Assembly (NCBI GenBank): GCA_963575645.1
Contig: OY754467.1
Coordinates: 37,197,108-37,261,107 of the forward strand
Direction of reading: 5' to 3'
Length of the DNA stretch: 64,000 nucleotides
Source: Xanthostigma xanthostigma
Taxonomy: Eukaryota > Arthropoda > Insecta > Raphidioptera > Raphidiidae
The position numbers and the translations under genes were made by a program. Under the pieces are notes generated by a model. It was not told where the DNA came from. It did not search any database and was given only the letters and a program-made list of their open reading frames with translations. Positions 11,121-21,671 of the stretch are shown piece after piece (position 1 is the stretch's first letter; each line of letters begins with the position of its first letter).

Positions 11121-11518
11121 TTAGAGTTGGACAAATTACTTTGAAAATGTTAATTACTTTGCATATTGAAAATATTATTAATTATGAATAACAAATTACT
11201 CTAGTAAAAACTAATTTGAATACTATATGATTGTATTGCTCATTGTAAAGTAATTAAGTTACTAATTACTCTGTCATTCTACTTTATAAAAGAACAAATT
11301 AAATTAATAATCAGTTCGCCTGCATATTCCAAATTTTCCTATAAATTGAAAAATTCACATTATCTGCCAACTAACTACTTTTTACCCGAGTGCGGCGCAG
11401 CCAAAAAGGAAGGGTTATAAGTATAAGTCTATCAAAGTCTGTATTTACGGATGTTCCACCGTACTATTCATGCGATTTTGAAAAATAAGGTGTCAATCGA
11501 TTCGTTATTATGGTTCGG
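11121..11518. other. Noncoding stretch before the tandem array
   Basis: AT-rich; contains GAGTGCGGCGCAGCC near 11,390 that may belong to the following repeat. No gene. Confidence 0.35.
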
Positions 11519-11847
11519 GTAATATAGACCACATTTATTTTTAAAATTTGGTCCCAGGGGTGGGCAAATTGAAAACAAATTAAATGTTATTAAAAAAAAT
11601 AATTTAAATAAAAAATAAGTTCAAAAACTAAAACTGGACTATGATCTGGGTAACATAGGCTACATATATTTTTCAATTTTGGTCCCAGAGGTAAACAAAT
11701 TGAAAATAAATAAAAATTAATTTCAAAAAAATAATTAAATTAAAAAATAAGCTCAAAAAAAATAAAACCCGACTATAGTCCGGGTAACATAGGCTACATT
11801 TATTTTTGAATTTTGGTCCCAGGGGTGAGCAAATTGGAAACAAATAA
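11519..11847 (+). repeat. ~130-bp tandem repeat, left part of interrupted array
   Basis: Units start near 11,519, 11,649 and 11,786 with GGTAACATAGGCTACATTTA and TTTTGGTCCCAGGGGTGAGC. The third unit stops at about 11,847 and resumes at about 21,520, so this array is the target of the composite insertion. Confidence 0.8.
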
Positions 11848-12445
11848 AAAAAAATATTGTCTGAAGACACAAGTAATTCAAGAATTACAAGGCGCGAATT
11901 TTACATAATATACCCCAACGTTATGTTCGAAAATTGATGTATATTTTTAACGACACTTTGAGCTTAATAATATAATTTAATTAACTTAATCTAATAAAAA
12001 AATAACAGTTGAAAGTATTGAAACACAGAAAGGAATAAATCATTTTAATAATTTATTAATAATTAATTTAGGTTCATAAATATAAAAGCGTTAGCTGTAA
12101 ACTCTATGATCGTTTATTAGTCACAATTAATAATATAATTGTGACCCTAAATTATAAAAATTATATTTTCTTTTTGGTACATTTCAATAAAAACTTTCTT
12201 TTTATTAGTATTTTATTTTTCTTGTTTTTATAGTCTTTCAAAATTTTAACTATTATGACAATAAATTATAAAAATTATTTGATTATTTTATTCAAGATGG
12301 TTGAGAAGGAAAAGGTATTCCGTCATCTTGGGGCATCCGCCATATTGGATATATACATTGTCACCAGACTTGCATGTGTGTGAAATTTCAAAGCTTTAGT
12401 TAATTTAATCTAGTCGAACAAATTGCAGCAATTAGATTATGGGGC

Positions 12446-13270
12446 CTTTCCAACTAATAAATTATAATATTGACATTTGACATATAATAACAAAGAAAAT
12501 AAAATTTCCGTTAACGCGTATAGTAATGCGTATAGTTACCACTAAACATTATAAAATTTGCTGTTCGTGTTCATGGTTTTCTATATGTTATCACGTTATG
12601 ATGTTAAAAATAAACAAAGAATGCTTGTCAAATACCTAACTAACATCTACGGAACAAACTAACATTAGATTTTTTTTATTTTCAAAATATTTCTGAAACT
12701 AAGTACAAATTTAGAAAAACACATTTTTTCATGACTATCTTGTAAAAATATACAGGCTAATAAACTGTTATGACATGTAAGTATATCATAATTATAAAAA
12801 AACAACATTGAAAGGTAGGTACTTCTTTCTCTGTTGCGCATGCGCCGATTTTCCCGAAAAATAAATTACAAAACTTTCTTGTAAAACATATAGAATAATA
12901 ATCATTTATGAAAAGTTTACTATTATTATATAAAAAACATCATAGCATATAATATCTTTTGCGCATGCGCCGATTATCCCCAAAAAAAATTACAAAAATT
13001 TCTAGTAAAATATGCAGAATAATAAGCCGTTATAAAAAATTGGTTGTCTGTAAAGTCGGTTTACGGACGATAGTTTTACGTGATAACGTATTCCGCTCAA
13101 TATCATATTTAATAATACATTACTGCGCTCTCGCTTGCACGCACAGGGTCAGGCGGAATGTTACGGAACGTTACACTTTTTCGTGCGTGCAGCTGGTGTT
13201 TCATCAATTTATAAGACGTTATCACGTCAAAAACTTTTTTTTTAAACCCCTCTTGACGTCAAAAACTTAG
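12446..13270 (+). repeat. Dispersed repeat X sequence within arm L
   Basis: Begins GGGGCCTTTCCAAC and runs through two GCGCATGCGCCGATT blocks (12,836 and 12,959) and a GATAACGTATTCCGCTCAAT segment. The segment at 13,033-13,100 reappears inverted at about 55,975-56,035, in a relative that lacks the satellite. The 103-residue open frame here has no domain and is not called coding. Confidence 0.65.
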
Positions 13271-14392
13271 TCCGCCATCTTTAGAAGTCCGCCATATTGG
13301 ATTTAAACTAAAGTCACTTTATTTTTCGAGTTATTCTCAGCAAGCCCTTTCATTTGATACCCATATTGTAGGAAAGTATAATAAAATTAGTCCGCCATCT
13401 TTAGAAGTCCGCCATATTGGATTAAGAGTGACGTCACTTTATTTTTCGAGTTATTCTCAGCAAGCCCTTTCATTTGATACCCATATTGTAGGAAAGCATA
13501 ATAAAATTAGTCCGCCATCTTTAGAATTCCGCCATATTGGATTTAGAGTGCCGTCACTTTATTTTTCGAGTTATTCTCAGCAAGCCCTTTCATTTGATAC
13601 CCATATTATAGGAAAGCATAATAAAATTAGTCCGCCATCTTTAGAAGTCCGCCATATTGGAATTAGAGTGACGTCACTATATTTTTCGAGTTATTCCCAG
13701 CAAGCCCTTTCATTTGATACCCATATTGTAAGAAAGCATAATAAAATTAGTCCGCCATCTTTAGAAGTCCGCCATATTGGATTTAGTGTAACGTCACTTT
13801 ATTTTTCGAGTTATTCTCAGCAAGCCCTTTCATTTGATACCCATATTGTAGGAAAGCATAATAAAATTAGTCCGCCATCTTTAAAAGTCCGCCATATTGG
13901 ATTTAGAGTGACGTCACTTTATTTTTCGGGCTATTCTCAGCAAGCCCTTTCATTTGATACCCATATTGTAGGAAAGCATAATAAAATTAGTCCGCCATCT
14001 TTAGAAGTCCGCCATATTGGATTTAGAGTGACGTCACTATATTTTTCGAGTTATTCTCAGCAAGCCCTTTCATTTGATACCCATATTGTAGGAAAGCATA
14101 ATAAAATTAGTCCGCCATCTTTAGAAGTCCGCCATATTGGATTTAGAGTGACGTCACTATATTTTTCGAGTTATTCTCAGCAAGCCCTTTCATTTGATAC
14201 CCATATTGTAGGAAAGCATAATAAAATTAGTCCGCCATCTTTAGAAGTCCGCCATATTGGATTTAGAGTGACGTCACTTTATTTTTCGAGTTATTCTCAG
14301 CAAGCCCTTTCATTTGATACCCATATTGTAGGAAAGCATAATAAAATTAGTCCGCCATCTTTAGAAGTTCGCCATATTTGATTTAGAGTGAC
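13271..14392 (+). repeat. 120-bp satellite array, about nine units (left arm)
   Basis: Units are exactly 120 bp and nearly identical. Each holds TTTTTCGAGTTATTC, CAAGCCCTTTCATTTGATAC and two sites CCGCCATCTTT and CCGCCATATTG. Most end in the palindrome GTGACGTCAC. Because 120 is a multiple of three and one frame lacks stops, the array reads as a 317-residue protein of 40-residue repeats. I treat this as a by-product: there is no signal, domain or codon-level constraint, and variants such as GTGCCGTCAC fall in the same frame. Confidence 0.9.
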
Positions 14393-14802
14393 GTCACACA
14401 GCTAACAATGCATTGTCATTCAAACTAAACCTGTATACAAATTTTCATCTCAATCGGTTGATGATATCTGCTTCAAAATTACCGAAGGCATTTCCGCCAT
14501 CTTTAGAAGTCCGCCATATTGGATTTAGAGTGACGTCATACAGCTAACCATGCATTGTCATTCATACTAAACGTGTATACAAATTTTCATCTCAATCGGT
14601 TGATGATATCTGCCGCTCGAATATCATATTTAAGTCAGGCGGAACGTGACACATTTCGGAACGGGACAGATTTTGGAACGGTACAGATTTCGGAACGGGA
14701 CAGATTTCGGAACGTGACACTTTTTCGTACATGCAGCCGGTGTTTTATCAATTTATAAGATTGGTGTTTCATCAATTTATAAGACGTTATCACGTCAAAA
14801 AC

Positions 14803-14815
14803 TATATTATTATTT
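14803..14815 (+). repeat. Target-site duplication, left copy
   Basis: TATATTATTATTT, repeated exactly at 16,287-16,299 across the retroelement. Arm L' has this sequence once at the matching place. Confidence 0.9.
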
Positions 14816-14920
14816 AAATCTTTGATTAACGTCTGATTAGAACTCTTCAATAAATAAAATTATCGACCAATTTTTCAGACAATATATTAACAAACAATAT
14901 AAAATTAATACATTAAGTAA

Positions 14921-14950
14921 CGTTTCAATCCGGATTTGGACCTTCTTCAG
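14921..14950 (-). ncRNA. Hammerhead-ribozyme-like motif, arm copy 1
   Basis: On the minus strand: CTGAAGA (fits CUGANGA), a variable stem-loop, then GAAACG. Penelope-like elements are known to carry hammerhead motifs in their ends. Stem II is weak here (only wobble and partial pairs), so catalytic activity is doubtful. Confidence 0.45.
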
Positions 14951-15138
14951 AATTGATCTAAAAAATATAAAAATAATTAATAATTAAATATAATTCGCTT
15001 TTTTATAGATTTTTTCAAAATTAATTATGATTATCAAAATAATGAAAAAATAATAACAAACAATTTTTTATTAAGTAGTCATGGAAATAATAATTTGTGA
15101 GTACCTAAAAAAGAAAGAAAAATTATTAAAAACAAAAA

Positions 15139-15921
15139 TTATTTCAATATAATATTATATATATTACTTAAATTTTCTGTATCTAATTGAGCATTGAGAG
15201 AATTTTTATTTGATTTTATATGTAACATTTCCGAAATATTTCTTTTAAAAAAATTAGTTTCATTATCTAAAATTTTAATATTATTCCAATTAATTTTGTG
15301 GTCAAGTTCTAATTTGTGTTTAGTTATTACATTGTGTTTGTCAGGCATTAATTTGTGATTATTTTGATGCTCTTTTATTCTTGTTTTAAGAGCTCTTTTA
15401 GTTTGACCAATATAATTCTTAGCACAATTTTCACAATTAATTTTATATACAACATTATGCTTTTGAAATTTATTAATTTTATCTTTTCCCTTTTTAATAA
15501 TTTTATCAAGTTTATTATTAACATTAAAAACAGTTTTTATATTTAAATTTTTAAGAAATGAACTAAATTTTATTGAAATATTTTTGAAAAAAGGAATTAC
15601 TATAAAAGGACAATCAACATTATTAACATTGTTTTGTGAATTATGACTTTTTGTTAATTTATTAATTCTAATTTTGATAAATTTATTTATAAATTTGAGA
15701 GGATAAGAATTGGCAAGTAGAATTTGACGAACTAAATTAAAATTATTTAAGTGAAATTTTGGTTTAGATAATAAAATAGATTTATCAATAAGATTATAAA
15801 CCATAGCTATCTTTTGATTTATTGGATGATTAGAATAAAAATTTAAAACTCTACCAGAACTAGTTGGTTTATTAAACCAGTTAAATTCAACATATTTCGG
15901 AAATGTTACATATAAAATCAA
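15139..15921 (-). pseudogene. Penelope-like C-terminal region with GIY-YIG endonuclease
   Basis: The open frame of 260 codons is the C-terminal part of a Penelope-like polyprotein. Roughly residues 1-10 come from the inverted arm and are not native. Residues 14-90 (NWFNKPTSSGR, SNHPINQK, IDKSILLS) match the linker after the reverse transcriptase. Residues 103-150 (PFF...FSSFLKNLNIKTVF) lead into the endonuclease: VVYKI (157-161), CENC (163-166), YIGQT (170-174), Arg176/Arg181, EH (184-185) and Glu231 in RNISEM. The YK(I)...YIG layout and CxxC pair are typical of Penelope endonucleases, which nick target DNA to prime reverse transcription. The last 27 residues are also encoded, inverted, at about 15,909-15,989. 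The catalytic domain is intact but the gene is not. Confidence 0.88.
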
Positions 15922-16180
15922 ATAAAAATTCTCTCAATGCTCAATTAGATACAGAAAATTTAAGTAATATATATAATATTATATTGAAATAATTTTTGTT
16001 TTTAATAATTTTTCTTTCTTTTTTAGGTACTCACAAATTATTATTTCCATGACTACTTAATAAAAAATTGTTTGTTATTATTTTTTCATTATTTTGATAA
16101 TCATAATTAATTTTGAAAAAATCTATAAAAAAGCGAATTATATTTAATTATTAATTATTTTTATATTTTTTAGATCAATT

Positions 16181-16210
16181 CTGAAGAAGGTCCAAATCCG
16201 GATTGAAACG
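16181..16210 (+). ncRNA. Hammerhead-ribozyme-like motif, arm copy 2
   Basis: Inverse copy of the 14,921 motif: CTGAAGA at 16,181-16,187 and GAAA at 16,205-16,208. The following CGTTACTTAATGTA could close a short helix III (CGTT with AATG) before a UA cleavage site. Geometry is plausible; the stem II pairing is poor. Confidence 0.45.
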
Positions 16211-16286
16211 TTACTTAATGTATTAATTTTATATTGTTTGTTAATATATTGTCTGAAAAATTGGTCGATAATTTTATTTATTGAAG

Positions 16287-16299
16287 TATATTATTATTT
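16287..16299 (+). repeat. Target-site duplication, right copy
   Basis: TATATTATTATTT, identical to 14,803-14,815. The 1,484-bp offset between the copies equals the length difference between the two arms. Confidence 0.9.
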
Positions 16300-16625
16300 T
16301 ATAAAACAACATTAAAAAAGATATACTCTTTTGCGCATGCGCCGATGTTCCCCAAAAAAACAATAAATCACTTTATATTTGCATATCAAACATCCTCCCA
16401 AAATTTGGTTACAATCCGATCATCCGTTGTGTCGGAATGGTAAGAAATGTCAAAAATGACGTTTGCAACTGTCAAAGTTTTATGTTCTAAATTAGTTATT
16501 CAAATTGTTAACTCAGAAGGCGTTGCATTTTACCAATATTTATAATGGCATTCGTTTTTGAACAAATGCAAACTTTTTATTTTAGTACTACCAAGGCAAT
16601 TTTAAATGAAAGGCTTGCCTTTTTT

Positions 16626-17424
16626 TAATATTTATTTATAATTAAAAAGATATTTATTTAATTAAATATCTTTTTAATTAGTCGGGCACAACGGGTTTTT
16701 TTGTTTTCAATAATTTATTAATGTTTTAATTTTAATTTAAATAGTTTTTTTTTAATTTCCACCGACTAGTTTTGGAGAAATCAATGAAAACATATCATCC
16801 ATCTACCGTTTTACCATAAAGCCAATGTTAAATATGCCTACTTTTGAAGTCATTTATTTATATAAATAATCGGGCAACCCCCCCTAAAATTTTCAGAATT
16901 GGTTTAGACTTAGTCCAACTTAAAAAAAAATCAATCCTTTCTATTTCAAATTACCTTGGTGCTCGTATTTTAAATTGTCATGTTAAACCGTGCAACAATT
17001 AAATTGAATTCATTTCTATATAATTATGTATAAAATGAATTTATTTCTATATAAATCGGGATAAAAAAACAGTTTGGGCAAATTCTGTTACACGAAATAT
17101 ATGTAAAATGTTCTCCTCTTTCGTTTAAGACTGGTTTCAAACCGATCTGATTTAAATTGAGCGAGAAATAAGCAAAAAACTTTTTTTTTCCTAATTTTCT
17201 CCCCTCTGGGACAAAAATTAAAAAATCGGGCGACGTTAGGATTTAAGTTACCCGGAGACGAATCGAACAAAAAAAAGTTTTTTAAAATCGGTTAAGGCGT
17301 TTGGGCTGTACGCTGGATACAAAAAGCGTGACTCACAGATTCACAGATTCACAGATTCACAGATTCACAGATTCACAGACAAAGCGAGTACATATAGGCG
17401 CTTTAGCTTACGCTATTCGCGCCT
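16626..17424 (+). mobile_element. Element U, copy 1 (candidate rolling-circle element)
   Basis: Identical to 20,718-21,516 except for the single difference I found (17,220 A against 21,312 C), at a constant offset of 4,092 bp. The left part has a long palindrome centred near 16,660 (TTAAAAAGATATTTA and its inverse). Near the right end lie six ATTCACAG-type 10-bp repeats (17,335-17,378), followed by a terminal hairpin TAGGCGC...GCGCCTA. A microsatellite plus 3' hairpin without terminal inverted repeats suggests a nonautonomous Helitron/Helentron-type element. No Rep/helicase gene is present. The 60-residue frame inside is not considered coding. Confidence 0.5.
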
Positions 17425-20400
17425 AAAAAAGGCAAGCCTTTCATTTAAAATTGCCTTGGTAGTACTAAAATAAAAAGTTTGCATTTGTTCAAAAACGAAT
17501 GCCATTATAAATATTGGTAAAATGCAACGCCTTCTGAGTTAACAATTTGAATAACTAATTTAGAACATAAAACTTTGACAGTTGCAAACGTCATTTTTGA
17601 CATTTCTTACCATTCCGACACAACGGATGATCGGATTGTAACCAAATTTTGGGAGGATGTTTGATATGCAAATATAAAGTGATTTATTGTTTTTTTGGGG
17701 AACATCGGCGCATGCGCAAAAGAGTATATCTTTTTTAATGTTGTTTTATAAAATAATAATATAGTTTTTGACGTGATAACGTCTTATAAATTGATGAAAC
17801 ACCAATCTTATAAATTGATAAAACACCGGCTGCATGTACGAAAAAGTGTCACGTTCCGAAATCTGTCCCGTTCCGAAATCTGTACCGTTCCAAAATCTGT
17901 CCCGTTCCGAAATGTGTCACGTTCCGCCTGACTTAAATATGATATTCGAGCGGCAGATATCATCAACCGATTGAGATGAAAATTTGTATACACGTTTACT
18001 ATGAATGACAATGCATGGTTAGCTGTATGACGTCACTCTAAATCCAATATGGCGGACTTCTAAAGATGGCGGAAATGCCTTCGGTAATTTTGAAGCAGAT
18101 ATCATCAACCGATTGAGATGAAAATTTGTATACAGGTTTAGTTTGAATGACAATGCATTGTTAGCTGTGTGACGTCACTCTAAATCAAATATGGCGAACT
18201 TCTAAAGATGGCGGACTAATTTTATTATGCTTTCCTACAATATGGGTATCAAATGAAAGGGCTTGCTGAGAATAACTCGAAAAATAAAGTGACGTCACTC
18301 TAAATCCAATATGGCGGACTTCTAAAGATGGCGGACTAATTTTATTATGCTTTCCTACAATATGGGTATCAAATGAAAGGGCTTGCTGAGAATAACTCGA
18401 AAAATATAGTGACGTCACTCTAAATCCAATATGGCGGACTTCTAAAGATGGCGGACTAATTTTATTATGCTTTCCTACAATATGGGTATCAAATGAAAGG
18501 GCTTGCTGAGAATAACTCGAAAAATATAGTGACGTCACTCTAAATCCAATATGGCGGACTTCTAAAGATGGCGGACTAATTTTATTATGCTTTCCTACAA
18601 TATGGGTATCAAATGAAAGGGCTTGCTGAGAATAGCCCGAAAAATAAAGTGACGTCACTCTAAATCCAATATGGCGGACTTTTAAAGATGGCGGACTAAT
18701 TTTATTATGCTTTCCTACAATATGGGTATCAAATGAAAGGGCTTGCTGAGAATAACTCGAAAAATAAAGTGACGTTACACTAAATCCAATATGGCGGACT
18801 TCTAAAGATGGCGGACTAATTTTATTATGCTTTCTTACAATATGGGTATCAAATGAAAGGGCTTGCTGGGAATAACTCGAAAAATATAGTGACGTCACTC
18901 TAATTCCAATATGGCGGACTTCTAAAGATGGCGGACTAATTTTATTATGCTTTCCTATAATATGGGTATCAAATGAAAGGGCTTGCTGAGAATAACTCGA
19001 AAAATAAAGTGACGGCACTCTAAATCCAATATGGCGGAATTCTAAAGATGGCGGACTAATTTTATTATGCTTTCCTACAATATGGGTATCAAATGAAAGG
19101 GCTTGCTGAGAATAACTCGAAAAATAAAGTGACGTCACTCTTAATCCAATATGGCGGACTTCTAAAGATGGCGGACTAATTTTATTATACTTTCCTACAA
19201 TATGGGTATCAAATGAAAGGGCTTGCTGAGAATAACTCGAAAAATAAAGTGACTTTAGTTTAAATCCAATATGGCGGACTTCTAAAGATGGCGGACTAAG
19301 TTTTTGACGTCAAGAGGGGTTTAAAAAAAAAGTTTTTGACGTGATAACGTCTTATAAATTGATGAAACACCAGCTGCACGCACGAAAAAGTGTAACGTTC
19401 CGTAACATTCCGCCTGACCCTGTGCGTGCAAGCGAGAGCGCAGTAATGTATTATTAAATATGATATTGAGCGGAATACGTTATCACGTAAAACTATCGTC
19501 CGTAAACCGACTTTACAGACAACCAATTTTTTATAACGGCTTATTATTCTGCATATTTTACTAGAAATTTTTGTAATTTTTTTTGGGGATAATCGGCGCA
19601 TGCGCAAAAGATATTATATGCTATGATGTTTTTTATATAATAATAGTAAACTTTTCATAAATGATTATTATTCTATATGTTTTACAAGAAAGTTTTGTAA
19701 TTTATTTTTCGGGAAAATCGGCGCATGCGCAACAGAGAAAGAAGTACCTACCTTTCAATGTTGTTTTTTTATAATTATGATATACTTACATGTCATAACA
19801 GTTTATTAGCCTGTATATTTTTACAAGATAGTCATGAAAAAATGTGTTTTTCTAAATTTGTACTTAGTTTCAGAAATATTTTGAAAATAAAAAAAATCTA
19901 ATGTTAGTTTGTTCCGTAGATGTTAGTTAGGTATTTGACAAGCATTCTTTGTTTATTTTTAACATCATAACGTGATAACATATAGAAAACCATGAACACG
20001 AACAGCAAATTTTATAATGTTTAGTGGTAACTATACGCATTACTATACGCGTTAACGGAAATTTTATTTTCTTTGTTATTATATGTCAAATGTCAATATT
20101 ATAATTTATTAGTTGGAAAGGCCCCATAATCTAATTGCTGCAATTTGTTCGACTAGATTAAATTAACTAAAGCTTTGAAATTTCACACACATGCAAGTCT
20201 GGTGACAATGTATATATCCAATATGGCGGATGCCCCAAGATGACGGAATACCTTTTCCTTCTCAACCATCTTGAATAAAATAATCAAATAATTTTTATAA
20301 TTTATTGTCATAATAGTTAAAATTTTGAAAGACTATAAAAACAAGAAAAATAAAATACTAATAAAAAGAAAGTTTTTATTGAAATGTACCAAAAAGAAAA

Positions 20401-20718
20401 TATAATTTTTATAATTTAGGGTCACAATTATATTATTAATTGTGACTAATAAACGATCATAGAGTTTACAGCTAACGCTTTTATATTTATGAACCTAAAT
20501 TAATTATTAATAAATTATTAAAATGATTTATTCCTTTCTGTGTTTCAATACTTTCAACTGTTATTTTTTTATTAGATTAAGTTAATTAAATTATATTATT
20601 AAGCTCAAAGTGTCGTTAAAAATATACATCAATTTTCGAACATAACGTTGGGGTATATTATGTAAAATTCGCGCCTTGTAATTCTTGAATTACTTGTGTC
20701 TTCAGACAATATTTTTTT
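17425..20718 (-). repeat. Right arm L' of the large inverted repeat
   Basis: Inverse of arm L and lacking the Penelope-like insertion, so it preserves the pre-insertion site near 17,750-17,763. Contains the mirrored minisatellite (17,845-17,930), duplication (17,950-18,170), satellite and X-family segments. Confidence 0.9.
18174..19295 (-). repeat. 120-bp satellite array (right arm)
   Basis: Mirror of 13,271-14,392 with the same unit order and the same private variants (for example GTAACGTCAC, GTGCCGTCAC), so the two arrays are copies of each other and did not expand independently. Confidence 0.9.
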
Positions 20719-21519
20719 AATATTTATTTATAATTAAAAAGATATTTATTTAATTAAATATCTTTTTAATTAGTCGGGCACAACGGGTTTTTTTGTTTTC
20801 AATAATTTATTAATGTTTTAATTTTAATTTAAATAGTTTTTTTTTAATTTCCACCGACTAGTTTTGGAGAAATCAATGAAAACATATCATCCATCTACCG
20901 TTTTACCATAAAGCCAATGTTAAATATGCCTACTTTTGAAGTCATTTATTTATATAAATAATCGGGCAACCCCCCCTAAAATTTTCAGAATTGGTTTAGA
21001 CTTAGTCCAACTTAAAAAAAAATCAATCCTTTCTATTTCAAATTACCTTGGTGCTCGTATTTTAAATTGTCATGTTAAACCGTGCAACAATTAAATTGAA
21101 TTCATTTCTATATAATTATGTATAAAATGAATTTATTTCTATATAAATCGGGATAAAAAAACAGTTTGGGCAAATTCTGTTACACGAAATATATGTAAAA
21201 TGTTCTCCTCTTTCGTTTAAGACTGGTTTCAAACCGATCTGATTTAAATTGAGCGAGAAATAAGCAAAAAACTTTTTTTTTCCTAATTTTCTCCCCTCTG
21301 GGACAAAAATTCAAAAATCGGGCGACGTTAGGATTTAAGTTACCCGGAGACGAATCGAACAAAAAAAAGTTTTTTAAAATCGGTTAAGGCGTTTGGGCTG
21401 TACGCTGGATACAAAAAGCGTGACTCACAGATTCACAGATTCACAGATTCACAGATTCACAGATTCACAGACAAAGCGAGTACATATAGGCGCTTTAGCT
21501 TACGCTATTCGCGCCTAAA
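20718..21519 (+). mobile_element. Element U, copy 2
   Basis: Second direct copy of U, forming the right boundary of the composite insertion. Its terminal hairpin GGCGC...GCGCC and CTAAA lie at the junction with the resumed tandem repeat, which supports U's right end as a true element terminus. Confidence 0.55.
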
Positions 21520-21670
21520 TAAGTTAAAAAAAAATAGTTTAAATAAAAAATAAATTCAAAGACTAAAACCCGACTACTAAAAAATATGAAAAGGCTACAT
21601 TTATTTTTGAATTTTGGTCCCAGAGGTGAGCAAATTGAAAACAAGTAAAAAATAAGTTCAAAAAAAATAA
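21520..21670 (+). repeat. ~130-bp tandem repeat, resumed
   Basis: Continues the unit broken at 11,847 (TAAAACCCGACTAC, GGCTACATTTATTTTTGAA, TTTTGGTCCCAGAGGTGAGC). A further piece lies at 22,100-22,145 beyond the foldback at 21,672. Confidence 0.8.
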
Positions 21671-21671
21671 T

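Larger units (their letters stand above)
14816..16286 (-). mobile_element. Penelope-like retroelement, 5'-truncated, with inverted 3' ends
   Basis: A 1,471-bp insertion present in arm L only. 14,845-15,239 and 15,892-16,286 are 395-bp inverted copies of the element's 3' end; paired coordinates sum to 31,131. The unique middle (15,240-15,891) carries the rest of the truncated ORF. Inverted or tandem duplicated ends and variable target duplications are known traits of Penelope-like elements. Each arm holds a hammerhead-like motif. The reverse transcriptase domain is missing, so the copy cannot move by itself. Confidence 0.85.
11848..16625 (+). repeat. Left arm L of the large inverted repeat
   Basis: Matches 17,425-20,718 inverted, once the 1,484-bp insertion plus duplication at 14,816-16,299 is removed; both arms are then 3,294 bp. 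Paired coordinates sum to 32,566 outside the insertion and 34,050 inside it. The only mismatch I found is 14,567 (C) against 17,999. The arm contains X-family sequence from about 12,446, the 120-bp satellite, a ~130-bp duplication (14,395 and 14,526) and a TTCGGAACGGGACAGA minisatellite (14,638-14,720). Confidence 0.9.
11848..21519. mobile_element. Composite insertion L-U-L'-U (9.7 kb)
   Basis: Order: arm L (11,848-16,625, carrying a later retroelement), element U copy 1 (16,626-17,424), arm L' (17,425-20,718, inverse of L), element U copy 2 (about 20,718-21,519). Joining the flanks at 11,847 and 21,520 restores a tandem-repeat unit, which shows the whole block arrived as, or grew within, one insertion. 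AAATA occurs at both edges and could be a target duplication. No host-type gene lies inside. An assembly artefact cannot be excluded from sequence alone, but the one-sided retroelement argues against a simple one. Confidence 0.75.

Noticed and set aside
13428..14381. 317-codon open frame in the left arm (mirrored at 18,185-19,138)
   Set aside because: It is exactly the 120-bp satellite read in a stop-free frame. Unit-to-unit changes show no sign of protein constraint and there is no signal, domain or splice context.
13271..14392. CRISPR-like array
   Set aside because: Units are contiguous 120-bp tandem copies without unique spacers, in a eukaryotic context.
17088..17270. 60-codon minus-strand frame in element U (again at 21,180-21,362)
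   Set aside because: Identical apart from one residue only because U is duplicated; no domain, and it lies in a noncoding mobile element.
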